Positions 26,337 through 34,915 of a DNA stretch of 39,744 bases are shown one piece after another. Both the position numbers and the translations under genes were made by a program. The notes beneath the pieces are model-generated. The model did no database searches, had not been told where the DNA came from, and was given only the letters and a program-made list of their open reading frames with translations. The stretch is from NCBI GenBank assembly GCA_019695235.1, contig JAIBAI010000027.1, forward strand, positions 1 to 39,744. The letters run 5' to 3'. This stretch comes from Bacteroidia bacterium (lineage in GTDB: Bacteria; Bacteroidota; Bacteroidia; M30B66). Position 1 is the first letter of the stretch. Every line of letters begins with the position of its first letter.

Positions 26337-26391
26337 ATAAAACTCATTTTAGAATTCAAAAATAGCAAAATTCATGATGCTATGTTCTTTT
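26337..26391 (-). repeat. Intergenic repeat copy E (core only, inverted)
   Basis: On the minus strand it reads AGAACATAGCATCATG, then AATTTTGCTATTTTTGA, then AAAATGAGTTTT. It therefore matches the core of copies A-D in the opposite orientation. TATTTTTG (26364-26357) lies about 82 bases upstream of the minus-strand T9SS gene. As with the other copies, the core faces the gene it precedes. Confidence 0.7.
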
Positions 26392-26465
26392 AGCTTCCAT
26401 GAAAGAGGGCTTGATTTTGCCAGCCAATTTACGGGTGTGGCAAAAAATGGTTCTTTGTCGAACTC

Positions 26466-26905
26466 CTAAATAAGTCGAAAAAGCCAGAATAAGAAGGCTA
26501 TGTTTCCCCAGGTTTCAGTCGGTTTTTTCAAAATATTGAAGATGCTACGCAGAATAAACGCATTGAAGCTAAGTCCGACTTCGACATAGGCTCTTTTGAT
26601 GCTTCTTACAATAACACGTCCTCTTCATCGGGTGTTTTAGGTGCATGCGTTTAATGCTTGACAAGTCTTGCATGCGGTTGTTGTAAAGTGTCTCACGTGG
26701 ATAGGTGAAGATTTCTTTCTTCCGGGTGTGTTTCGTTCTTTTTTGTACCAGTTTCCATTGGTGGTAGATTTATTACCCTGCGGACAAGTATATTCATTTG
26801 ATTGCTTGTTAAAATCAATTTCAGATTTGTTAAATGCCGGTTTAGGAGCCATTGAAGCTGAGGATATATCCGGAATTGCAACCTACACATTCAGCAAAAT
26901 AAAAG
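26466..26905 (-). pseudogene. Decayed IS1182-family transposase remnant
   Basis: The minus strand encodes transposase fragments in different frames. From about 26852 down to 26637, MAPKPAFNKSEIDFNKQ, YTCPQGN and ACKTCQALNACT match the linker and Cys-containing region of IS1182-type DDE transposases. After an in-frame stop, 26634-26466 reads VEVGLSFNAFILRSIFNIL, the typical C-terminal helix of the same family. The N-terminal catalytic part is missing, and frameshifts and a stop separate the pieces, so it cannot be functional. No terminal inverted repeats were recognised. Confidence 0.6.
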
Positions 26906-27041
26906 TGTAAACTTCAGAAAAACGAAACCTTTAGCAGCAATTTAGGCAACAAACACATGGGCGCAGCTTTCTTTGGCAAAATTTTGACAATTCGATGACA
27001 ATAGGCCCATTTTATAGCCCTGATGGCATACCAACAGGTAG

Positions 27042-27049
27042 TACATTTG
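27042..27049 (+). promoter_or_regulatory. Putative -7 box (TACATTTG) of the uptake operon
   Basis: A perfect TAnnTTTG match lies 28 bases upstream of the lipoprotein ATG at 27077. No clear TTTG lies at the right distance upstream. An AGGAG sequence (27063-27067) provides a purine-rich ribosome binding site, which is unusual in this phylum. Confidence 0.4.
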
Positions 27050-27076
27050 CCGCAAATTTAAAAAGGAGAAGAAATC

Positions 27077-28087
27077 ATGAAAAACCTGTATTTTCTAACC
27101 ATGCTTTTGGCTGTGTTTGTGTTTTCAGCTACAGGATGTAAAAAAGAAGAAAGCCCTGAACCAGAAGGCAAATCATTGGTGCTTGAGGGCAAATGGCGTT
27201 TTGAAAGTATGAATTTTTTAGATGATACCGTTAAATGGAATCCGCAGGTGGTTTATTCATATAGCAATTTTATCGGGTATGCCCCTGCAATGTTCGCTGA
27301 TGTGATGCAATTTGAATTTCTTAGCGACAAAATTGCCAGTAAGGGTAATAAGTTCCATTTTATCAATAAGGGCGATCATAATCAGGGCGGCAGTAGCGAC
27401 TACTGGTATTGGAATTACAAAGATGAAAAAACAGGGTTTGAGATTCAGCAAATTAACCTCAGCATGCCGCCTTATGATTTTTCAGTCATGCAAATTCATG
27501 CTGTTCAGGTGTCTGAAAATGGCAACAAGATTTATTTTAAAGCCGAGGTAAACACACGCATCCCTGGTCAGCCATTCTCACAGATGGTGAAAACGCCCGT
27601 TGAGATTACATTAGTAAAAGATACAAAGAATGAAGATGTAGTCATTCGAATTGCAGGTGAACAATTTATTGCTCCAACAACTGAAAATATGTTGAAGAAC
27701 ATTCATTGGAAACTCAATCCAGGTTCAGATGTTTACGACCCGGATATGAGCGGAGCAAGCGACTCAACAAGAGATTACATGAAAATTGTTGCTTTACAGC
27801 TGGGCGACAGTAGCATCCTGAATTACCGCTATTCGTACCCAATGGGTATTGTTTCAGCCAAACAATATACACAGGATGAATTAGACAAAAACATTCTTAA
27901 AGTTAAAATGGGCGGCTCCTATGGCAGTTCTATACATATTGTGAAATGGCAAATTGAAAGTCTCAATTTGGCTGATGGTACTCTCACCTTAAAAGATATC
28001 GAATCTCAACAAATACGTACATTCGTTAAAATTGCAGATATCAATTCGGAAATCAGCAAAGACGATTACCATCTGATAACCGAATAA
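27077..28087 (+). CDS. Lipoprotein of unknown function, first gene of a TonB-dependent uptake operon
   Basis: A 336-residue lipoprotein. The N-terminal signal ends in the lipobox SATGC with Cys21 as the lipidated residue, followed by KKEES. I recognise no domain. The early LEGKWRFESMNF segment is typical of lipocalin-like Bacteroidota lipoproteins, but the rest does not confirm this. The gene is 59 bases upstream of the TonB-dependent receptor on the same strand, so it is probably part of the same uptake system, for example as a surface or periplasmic accessory lipoprotein. A good purine-rich RBS precedes the start. Confidence 0.7.
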   Translation: MKNLYFLTMLLAVFVFSATGCKKEESPEPEGKSLVLEGKWRFESMNFLDDTVKWNPQVVYSYSNFIGYAPAMFADVMQFEFLSDKIASKGNKFHFINKGDHNQGGSSDYWYWNYKDEKTGFEIQQINLSMPPYDFSVMQIHAVQVSENGNKIYFKAEVNTRIPGQPFSQMVKTPVEITLVKDTKNEDVVIRIAGEQFIAPTTENMLKNIHWKLNPGSDVYDPDMSGASDSTRDYMKIVALQLGDSSILNYRYSYPMGIVSAKQYTQDELDKNILKVKMGGSYGSSIHIVKWQIESLNLADGTLTLKDIESQQIRTFVKIADINSEISKDDYHLITE

Positions 28088-28146
28088 CCATTTCCTTGGC
28101 CTGATATTTAACTTTTCGCCGGATGTGCATTATAACAGTGCTTTGA

Positions 28147-30534
28147 ATGAGATTCTTTTGCCTGTACATTCTATTTACCTTTGGGGTCAATCAAGCGCTG
28201 TTTTCGCAAGTAAAACAATATGGAACCGTAAGTTTCAATGGTATTAAACAACAAGGTGCAAAAGTTTTTATCTGGGGGCAACAGGATACCGTTTTAACAA
28301 ACGCAAAAGGGCATTTCATTTTGCCCCTCATGAATAAGTCAGAATACATTATTCAGGCTTCATTTGCCGGGTATGAATCCTTGCCTTTACAACTGAACTT
28401 TTCGCATAATACTACAGAGGTTCATTTAAAAATCATCGCTTCCCGCTCACTGCAAGGTGTAACCATTACCGGACAAAGCCAGCAGGATATACGGGCAGAG
28501 CATTCAATTCAGGCTGAAGTGGTTGATTTGAACAGCAAAGCAGCTTCAGCAGGCTCGGTAGAGCAAATCATGAACCAGGTACCGGGAGTGCGCATTAGAA
28601 ATTCAGGAGGGCTGGGAGGCAGCGCGGATGTATTGATAGGAGGATTCAGCGGGAAATCAGTCCGTTTTCTGATTGACGGTATTCCGGTTGATTACCTTGG
28701 TTCAAGTATGGGGCTTACCAAAATGCCAACAAGTATTGCCTCATACATCGAGGTTTACAAAGGTACCCTGCCTACTGAAATTGGTGTTGATGCCCTGGGT
28801 GCTGCTGTAAACATCGTTACAGAAACACCTGATAAAAACATCCGTCACTTTAGCTACGAAACCGGGTCTTTCAACACCCAACGTTTAAGTACTCAACTGA
28901 TATTCAGCAAATCAAAACGATTTTACTATGGGCTCAACGCTTTTGCAAATTATTCAAAAAACAACTTTAGGGTTGACAACTTACCAATTGAAGACTTGCA
29001 AACAGGTAAAATTAGATATGTCACAGCACCTTTGTTCAATAATGCGTACCGACAATTAAGTGCCGAAGTGTTTGTGCAATTGAACCACTTAAAATGGGCT
29101 GATGTTTTTAAAATAAAAATCAACAGTTTTGGGCTTGAAAGAGAAATTCAGAACGACTTCGCCTCGAGAGCACGTCCTTACGGAGAGGTAATGATGCAAG
29201 AAAAAGCCCGGCTCATCCCTTCAGTTCTGCATAAAAAACGATTTCTCAATGATAAGCTCCACCTATCACAATTTTTGGTTTTTAGCCGGATAGAGAACCA
29301 ATTTACTGACCTACTTTCTAATGGCTACTATGATTGGGAAGGCAATAAGCATGCTGCTGTTTCAGGTTCAGAAACAGGTACTGATTTTACAAACCTGACA
29401 GATCGTACAATCAACACCCAAACAAGCAATACAACCTATCGTGCATTGCTTAGCTATTTCGTGCGTAACAACCATAAATTTGTGCTGAATATTAGCAATA
29501 ACTTTCTGGTTAGGAGTACAGATAACCTTGCATTATTTAATCAAAAATCTTTTTCAATTTACAACCGACTTATCTTGGGTACAGGATATCAATATCCTTT
29601 ATTTGGAGAAAATTCTGAAGGGCTTACCCAGTTAAAATTTCTGCAAGCACAAGTTCAGGATAAAGGAGCCTCGTTTTCACTCAGCAACATCCCTTTGGCA
29701 AAAGCCTCCGGTAGTGGCTTTAGCATCGCACAGTCAGTCAAATACAAGCCAAATTCTCACTGGCTACTCAGGGCTTCTGCTGAAAACACCATGCGCCTCC
29801 CCGATCAGATGGAAGTATTCGGTGACAATGTGTTTATTAGTCAAAATCTGTTTATCAAGCCGGAAAAGAGTCTGAATTTTAATTTCTCGGCAAATTACAA
29901 ATCGAATGAACAGTTCTCTATAGAAGTTTCGGGTTATTACCGGAAGATTCGGGATATGATCAGACTAAAAAACCTTACCCAATTCCAGGCACAATATCTC
30001 AATTTAGAGAATGTAAATGGTAGCGGTATTGAACTGGAAGCAAAATACAAACCCATCAAAAACCTTGAAATTGCAGGAAACATAACGTACAATGAGTTTC
30101 GTCTGAAAAAGTCAAACGACCCGCTTTCACATGACCTGCATTTTATAAACGCCCGCTTATACAATATGCCTTTTTATTTCGGCAATGCAATGGCCACTTA
30201 TCAGTTTGATAAATTGTTCAGCAAAACCGACAATTTGAAGATATATTCGACATATGGATACGTTCATCAGTTTTACCTTGATCTGATTGAAAAACAATTT
30301 GAACCAGATGGGTTTTTAGGCCTTTTTGGGCAGAGTAAAGTGTATACAGATAGGGTAATTCCGGTGCAGTCAGTGATTTCGGCTGGCTTTACCTGGTCAT
30401 TAGCGATAACAGATGCCCGAAAAATCTCATTTTCTGCCGAGGGAAACAACCTGTTAAACAAACCTGTTTACAATGATTTTAAAATGCAAAATGCCGGTCG
30501 GAGTTTTTATATAAAATTTAGTTTCACATGGTAG
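28147..30534 (+). CDS. TonB-dependent outer membrane receptor
   Basis: A 795-residue outer membrane transporter. A signal peptide (residues ~1-21, ending ALFSQ) is followed by a carboxypeptidase-regulatory-like beta-sandwich (~25-95: TVSFNGIKQQGAKVFI, TNAKGHFILPL, FAGYE). The plug domain (~115-230) includes SVEQIMNQVPGV, SGKSVRFLIDGIPVD and LGAAVNIVTE. The beta-barrel fills the rest and ends in YIKFSFTW, a typical terminal strand with an aromatic C-terminus. The stop overlaps the start of the DUF4374-like lipoprotein gene by 7 bases, so they are coupled. The substrate is unknown; the partner suggests iron-siderophore uptake. It is not a SusC type, and no SusD gene is present. Confidence 0.9.
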   Translation: MRFFCLYILFTFGVNQALFSQVKQYGTVSFNGIKQQGAKVFIWGQQDTVLTNAKGHFILPLMNKSEYIIQASFAGYESLPLQLNFSHNTTEVHLKIIASRSLQGVTITGQSQQDIRAEHSIQAEVVDLNSKAASAGSVEQIMNQVPGVRIRNSGGLGGSADVLIGGFSGKSVRFLIDGIPVDYLGSSMGLTKMPTSIASYIEVYKGTLPTEIGVDALGAAVNIVTETPDKNIRHFSYETGSFNTQRLSTQLIFSKSKRFYYGLNAFANYSKNNFRVDNLPIEDLQTGKIRYVTAPLFNNAYRQLSAEVFVQLNHLKWADVFKIKINSFGLEREIQNDFASRARPYGEVMMQEKARLIPSVLHKKRFLNDKLHLSQFLVFSRIENQFTDLLSNGYYDWEGNKHAAVSGSETGTDFTNLTDRTINTQTSNTTYRALLSYFVRNNHKFVLNISNNFLVRSTDNLALFNQKSFSIYNRLILGTGYQYPLFGENSEGLTQLKFLQAQVQDKGASFSLSNIPLAKASGSGFSIAQSVKYKPNSHWLLRASAENTMRLPDQMEVFGDNVFISQNLFIKPEKSLNFNFSANYKSNEQFSIEVSGYYRKIRDMIRLKNLTQFQAQYLNLENVNGSGIELEAKYKPIKNLEIAGNITYNEFRLKKSNDPLSHDLHFINARLYNMPFYFGNAMATYQFDKLFSKTDNLKIYSTYGYVHQFYLDLIEKQFEPDGFLGLFGQSKVYTDRVIPVQSVISAGFTWSLAITDARKISFSAEGNNLLNKPVYNDFKMQNAGRSFYIKFSFTW

Positions 30535-31856
30535 GTAAATTCATTTTAAAATCACTTTACATTATATGCCTGCCCTTGAGTTGTTTACTAATGTCATGTG
30601 AAGTTGAGAATATAGAAAAAGACAAAGATGTCCCTAAATCAGATTTCTCATCATTTAACTACGTACTGGCAACAGAAGATGCTGCAAATGAAGACATCAC
30701 AACGTTTTTCGCGTTTAATCTTTCACAGGTAAACCCTGAAAAATCGTATGACCTTCTGGCACAAAATGATCAGTTTATCAACGCAAACCCTTCTGTTTCA
30801 TCTGGCCATTATTCACTAAATAACTACTTTTTTACACTGGCAAAAGATAAAAAAGGGTATTCTTCCACTCCCGGTCTGTACCGAATGGCGCTCAACAAAC
30901 AAAACCGGGTATATATCAATGACAATCTGAGTATCTCAAAAAACAGCTTGTTCCCCGCAAGGCAATTGTGTATTGTAAATGAGCAGATTGGTTATTTCTA
31001 CGACGAGGGCAAGGAAGCATACAAAATTAAAATCTTTAACCCTTCTACCATGTACCTGCAAGGTACTATTGACCTGAAACCGCTGATAACAGCGTTTCGC
31101 CCAGGTGTAAAATGGGTGGATGAATCAGGTAATAACCTCGTAAGAACAGGCTCGCTTGTGCTCGATTACAAGGAAGGAAAGCTATACGTTAGTGTCGTAT
31201 TTCTCGAAAAAGCAGCCTTTAACCTGATTGCTGAGAATGAACAACATTTCTACCTTGCAGTCATTGACGTTTTTACGCAAAAAGCTGAAAAGATAATTTC
31301 ATTTAATGGCATCAAAACAGTTGGGTTTTTTGTTTCTGAAAACAAAGCTTCATCGGTTGACCAAAACACCATGTACCTTTGCTCCTGGGGATGGAACCAG
31401 CTTAATACCGGAAACCCTTCTAAAATCATCCGGATAAAACCAGGTGAAACAGAATTTGATACCACCTGGAGTATCAACATCGAAAAACTTTTTGGTGTCA
31501 ATAAAATCGCCCAATCAATGATCGCATGGAACGGCAAAATTTACCTTCACATCTCCGACGACCCGTACGACTTCAATCATTCTGACGAATTAACCTTCAA
31601 GGTCAGAATGTCATATTATGAATTCGACCCAAATAAGCCTGAACAGCCAATAAAATTAGAGATTCCAGGGTCTAACTCCTCAACACGTATGAATGTTTTC
31701 TCGGTGGTTAATGACAAGCTTTTTATTGCTGTACCCAACAGAGAACCTGGAAAATTCAATGGCTACTATTCACTCGACAAAACCGGGCTTCTCAAAAAAG
31801 AGCTTACTCTTGAAAACAAATACCGCCCTACCCGATTGTATTGGTTACATGATTAG
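30528..31856 (+). CDS. DUF4374/XusB-like surface lipoprotein
   Basis: A 442-residue lipoprotein with signal and lipobox SCLLMSC (Cys24). The body resembles DUF4374-type beta-propeller lipoproteins: SSGHYSLNNYFFTL, an IGYFYDEGKEAYKIKIFNPSTM-like strand pattern, YLCSWGWNQ, SMIAWNGKIYLHIS and PTRLYW repeat blade-like units. Proteins of this type, such as XusB of Bacteroides, bind iron-siderophores at the cell surface and hand them to a partner TonB-dependent receptor. Here the receptor gene overlaps this one by 7 bases, the same pairing. A PepSY-type XusC gene is not present. The family assignment is by recognition of pattern, not by search, so the siderophore role remains an inference. Confidence 0.6.
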   Translation: MVGKFILKSLYIICLPLSCLLMSCEVENIEKDKDVPKSDFSSFNYVLATEDAANEDITTFFAFNLSQVNPEKSYDLLAQNDQFINANPSVSSGHYSLNNYFFTLAKDKKGYSSTPGLYRMALNKQNRVYINDNLSISKNSLFPARQLCIVNEQIGYFYDEGKEAYKIKIFNPSTMYLQGTIDLKPLITAFRPGVKWVDESGNNLVRTGSLVLDYKEGKLYVSVVFLEKAAFNLIAENEQHFYLAVIDVFTQKAEKIISFNGIKTVGFFVSENKASSVDQNTMYLCSWGWNQLNTGNPSKIIRIKPGETEFDTTWSINIEKLFGVNKIAQSMIAWNGKIYLHISDDPYDFNHSDELTFKVRMSYYEFDPNKPEQPIKLEIPGSNSSTRMNVFSVVNDKLFIAVPNREPGKFNGYYSLDKTGLLKKELTLENKYRPTRLYWLHD

Positions 31857-32103
31857 GCAAATAACCAGGTATTACCTAAAGTGCCTTTCTTTTTCATTCG
31901 TTTTAAAATGAGCAAAAATACTTCGCATAATTTGCTGCTTTGACAGCCTATTGTCAATAAATTTTACCGAACAACCATTGAGATAGCATTATTGTCTGAC
32001 TTATCTACGCATAAGATTCTATCAGTAGGGCACTAACCATTCGACTGTTTTCATGTTTTCATATATTTTTACAGCGAATTGAAAACGAATAAAATTAGGG
32101 CTT

Positions 32104-33183
32104 ATGCAAAGAATCGTAAAACTTTACGAATGGACAACATCCTTACCGCTTATCACTTGTATTCTCTATCTATCAGGTGCATTAGACAATAGCATTTTTT
32201 TCCAAATTCTGGCAGGAGTGTTACTGCTAAGCTGTGTAATGTCGGCCGTTCACCATTCTGAAATTGTTGCACATCGTGTTGGTGAACCATACGGAACTAT
32301 TATTCTGGCGGTATCTATCACAATTATTGAAGTTGCAATAATCATTTCATTAATGCTTACCGGCGGAAAAGAATATGCTTCATTCGCAAGAGATACAGTG
32401 TATGCAGCTGTAATGTTGATTCTGAATGGGATAATTGGTCTTTCATTATACATTGGAGGCAGAAAATACCATACACAAACCTTTTCATCACATTCTGTAA
32501 AAATTGCATTGGTTGCCATTGTGTCAATCATTACTTTCACAATGATTTTACCTTCATTTACAAGCAGTATTATTGGGCCCTATTATACGGAGCGTCAATT
32601 ACTTTTTGAAATTATTGCTTGCCTGGTAATTTATTTCTCTTTTATTGCTGCACAAACAGTCAAGTATAGAGAATACTTCATCACTGAATCAACTCCTGAC
32701 ACAAAAAGCACACAAAACAGCATCTCAAATACTTCATTTATAATTAGTTTAACTTTCTTGTTAATTTGTCTTGTAATTGTTGTGTTGCTTGCAAAATCAC
32801 TTTCCGACCCCATCGAAAGTTTACTCACTTCATACGGACTTCCCCGAAGTTTAGTCGGTATAATTATTGCTTCAGTGATATTACTGCCGGAAGGCATTGC
32901 TGCTGTTTCATCGGCCAAAAAAAACAAACTGCAAAACAGCCTGAATTTATCATTAGGGTCAGCACTTGCAAGTATTGGTTTGACAATACCTGCCGTATCA
33001 CTTGTAAGTTATATTTTCGACCTTCCGCTCATTTTAGGTTTAGAGACTTTGCCCATCATTTTACTTGCAATTTCTATCTTCACAGTTATGCTTTCATTAA
33101 TAGGAGGGCGTAGTAATATCGTGTATGGCGTAGTACTACTGGTCAATCTGTTTGCCTATGTGTTTTTGACTATCAACCCATAA
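32104..33183 (+). CDS. chaA: Ca2+(Na+,K+)/H+ antiporter, ChaA-like
   Basis: A 359-residue inner membrane protein with about 10-11 TM segments, of the CaCA cation/proton exchanger superfamily. Two related ion-binding repeats are present. The first is HHSEIVAHRVGEPYGTIILAVSIT followed by IIEV (residues ~51-78). The second is LLPEGIAAVSSAKKNKLQ with NLSLGSALASIGLTIP (~260-300). The acidic residues in GEPYGT and LLPEG are the expected ion ligands. In bacteria ChaA expels Ca, Na or K in exchange for protons, helping at alkaline pH or high salt. It is a single gene, with about 250 bp upstream and 120 bp downstream lacking other genes. Confidence 0.88.
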   Translation: MQRIVKLYEWTTSLPLITCILYLSGALDNSIFFQILAGVLLLSCVMSAVHHSEIVAHRVGEPYGTIILAVSITIIEVAIIISLMLTGGKEYASFARDTVYAAVMLILNGIIGLSLYIGGRKYHTQTFSSHSVKIALVAIVSIITFTMILPSFTSSIIGPYYTERQLLFEIIACLVIYFSFIAAQTVKYREYFITESTPDTKSTQNSISNTSFIISLTFLLICLVIVVLLAKSLSDPIESLLTSYGLPRSLVGIIIASVILLPEGIAAVSSAKKNKLQNSLNLSLGSALASIGLTIPAVSLVSYIFDLPLILGLETLPIILLAISIFTVMLSLIGGRSNIVYGVVLLVNLFAYVFLTINP

Positions 33184-33303
33184 TCCACCAGAATTACGTG
33201 AATTATATGTCAGAATTATTTAACATCTTGATGGCAACTATTTTGTACTTTTCGTTCAGAAAATAATTAAATTATCCGGCAAAATATTTCCGAATTTGTT
33301 TTC

Positions 33304-34779
33304 ATGTCCAGCAATTTTTCATACAAATTTTACAAACAAGTTTATTGCTTCTTCCTGAAAAAGGCATTTATAGCTTCGTATCTTTGTGTGCTGCCTATAA
33401 TTATCACGGCTCAAAACACCTATACCAACACTGTTTACGAGGTCAGGGAAGAAAAGAATATCCTGTATGGCACAGCTATCAATTATGCCGGAAATCCGGT
33501 TGATTTATATCTCGACCTGTATAAACCTGTTGATGACCAGAACCTCCATCGCCCGGTTGTGGTAATCGCCTTCGGAGGAGCCTGGGTTACCGGCTCTCGG
33601 GCAAGTACAGACGTAACACCACTGATACCCTGGTTTGTTAAACGAGGCTATGTAGTGGCCTCGATAGATTACCGCCTGGGGATGCATACCTCCCCGGCCG
33701 GGGGGAGCAATACCGCCACCTGTTCTGCCATGGATGGTCCAAGCAATTGCGCTTACGTGGCCGACACCAGCGAATTTATCCGGGCATCATTCCGTGCAAT
33801 GCAAGACATGAAAGGTGCTATTCGGTTTTTAAAAGCCAGAAGCCTTACTGACTCCACATGCCGCGAGAATTTCTATGTTGCAGGTGTAAGTGCCGGAGGT
33901 TTTACCGCGCTTGCTGCTGCCTTTATGAACGATGAATCTGAGAAACCCACCTCAGCAGGAGCTCTTCCTGATGCACCAACCGGGGCAGCCTCACTGAACT
34001 ACTGCCACCAAACTCACAATCCTCCCGGAGCTGATATCAGCCTAAAACGCCCCGATTTGGGAAGCATCGAAGGAACCATTGCGCTTAATGGTGAAAATAG
34101 CCATGTACAGGGAGTGGCAAATTTCTTCGGTGGCATGATCTGGAATTTTCTCGAAAACACCCAGGCAGATGATGCTCCACTTTTATATCTCTACCATAAA
34201 ACTTCCGACCCGATTGTACCTTGCGGATACACCCCTCTTCTGGCTCCACTAAGTTACGATTGCTTAGACCCTTTTGCCTTCTTAGGTTGTAAGCACATCT
34301 GGAACACCCCTTGGGCATGGGGCTCATGTGCCATTAAAAACATGATAGATGCAAAAGGCTATCCTATCAGCTATTTCAATGCTTTGAAAAGTACAGGAGG
34401 CCCCAACTGCCTTGAGAACCCTCCCGGGCATTCCTATCAGGATGCCCCAAAAAGAGTGGAAGAAATAAGCAACTTCTTTTCACCACGCATCATGGCAACA
34501 GAACAAATCAGTTGCGCACTGGTTACCGGCCAAACCAATCACTCAAAGCCTCTGATTTGCCGTATCAGTCCGAACCCCGCTTACAACCACCTTTATATTC
34601 ACGCTCAACCGGGTATTTACTCCTGCACCATCACCGACCTTTCTGGCAGGCTCCTCGCCTCTTATAGGCAGGAAGAACCTGTATTGGATGTCAGCACCCT
34701 CAATGACGGGCTCTACCTGCTTCATTATTCCGGGGCAGAAGGCCTGAGCACCCTTCGGTTCATCAAAACCAGCCATTAA
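33304..34779 (+). CDS. Secreted alpha/beta-hydrolase (carboxylesterase-like) with T9SS sorting domain
   Basis: A 491-residue secreted esterase-type protein. The N-terminus has a hydrophobic signal segment (~residues 19-37, ending TAQ). The hydrolase domain has the oxyanion motif FGGAW (90-94) and the nucleophile elbow GVSAGG (Ser196). Asp302 (TSDPIVP) and His376 (PGHSYQD) probably complete the triad. The layout is that of the BD-FAE/HSL-like esterases. Many Cys residues between 140 and 370 suggest disulfides, which fits extracellular function. The final ~75 residues (CRISPNPAYNHLYIH, ITDLSGRLLAS, LNDGLYLLHYS) form a type A T9SS sorting domain. The substrate is unknown; acyl or aryl esters of polymers are possible. 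Confidence 0.83.
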   Translation: MSSNFSYKFYKQVYCFFLKKAFIASYLCVLPIIITAQNTYTNTVYEVREEKNILYGTAINYAGNPVDLYLDLYKPVDDQNLHRPVVVIAFGGAWVTGSRASTDVTPLIPWFVKRGYVVASIDYRLGMHTSPAGGSNTATCSAMDGPSNCAYVADTSEFIRASFRAMQDMKGAIRFLKARSLTDSTCRENFYVAGVSAGGFTALAAAFMNDESEKPTSAGALPDAPTGAASLNYCHQTHNPPGADISLKRPDLGSIEGTIALNGENSHVQGVANFFGGMIWNFLENTQADDAPLLYLYHKTSDPIVPCGYTPLLAPLSYDCLDPFAFLGCKHIWNTPWAWGSCAIKNMIDAKGYPISYFNALKSTGGPNCLENPPGHSYQDAPKRVEEISNFFSPRIMATEQISCALVTGQTNHSKPLICRISPNPAYNHLYIHAQPGIYSCTITDLSGRLLASYRQEEPVLDVSTLNDGLYLLHYSGAEGLSTLRFIKTSH

Positions 34780-34842
34780 GCTTATTGCAGATGTAAATGC
34801 TGAGGCTTTGGCGCACCCCGTCAATCGTATAAAATTTTTTTG

Positions 34843-34850
34843 TACCTTTG
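34843..34850 (+). promoter_or_regulatory. Putative -7 box (TACCTTTG) of rpsA
   Basis: TACCTTTG matches TAnnTTTG exactly and is followed by CAGCC, giving a leader of about 60 bases before the rpsA ATG at 34916. No clear TTTG box lies 19-20 bases upstream; a T-tract directly precedes the box. Confidence 0.5.
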
Positions 34851-34915
34851 CAGCCCTTTCGAAAATCGGAGGTCGGGCCTGAAAATCCGAATGTTAAACT
34901 TTAACCATTGACGTA

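Larger units (their letters stand above)
26281..27076. other. Gene-free junction: boundary sequence, repeat copy E and transposase remnant
   Basis: This 796-bp stretch holds no intact gene. From left to right it contains the GCCGCTAACGG boundary, repeat copy E (minus strand), a decayed IS1182-like transposase, and the upstream region of the next operon with a TACATTTG box. It probably marks the right edge of the island. Confidence 0.6.

Noticed and set aside
26668-26910. 80-codon plus-strand frame near 26.7 kb
   Set aside because: The opposite strand carries the transposase remnant, which explains the region better.
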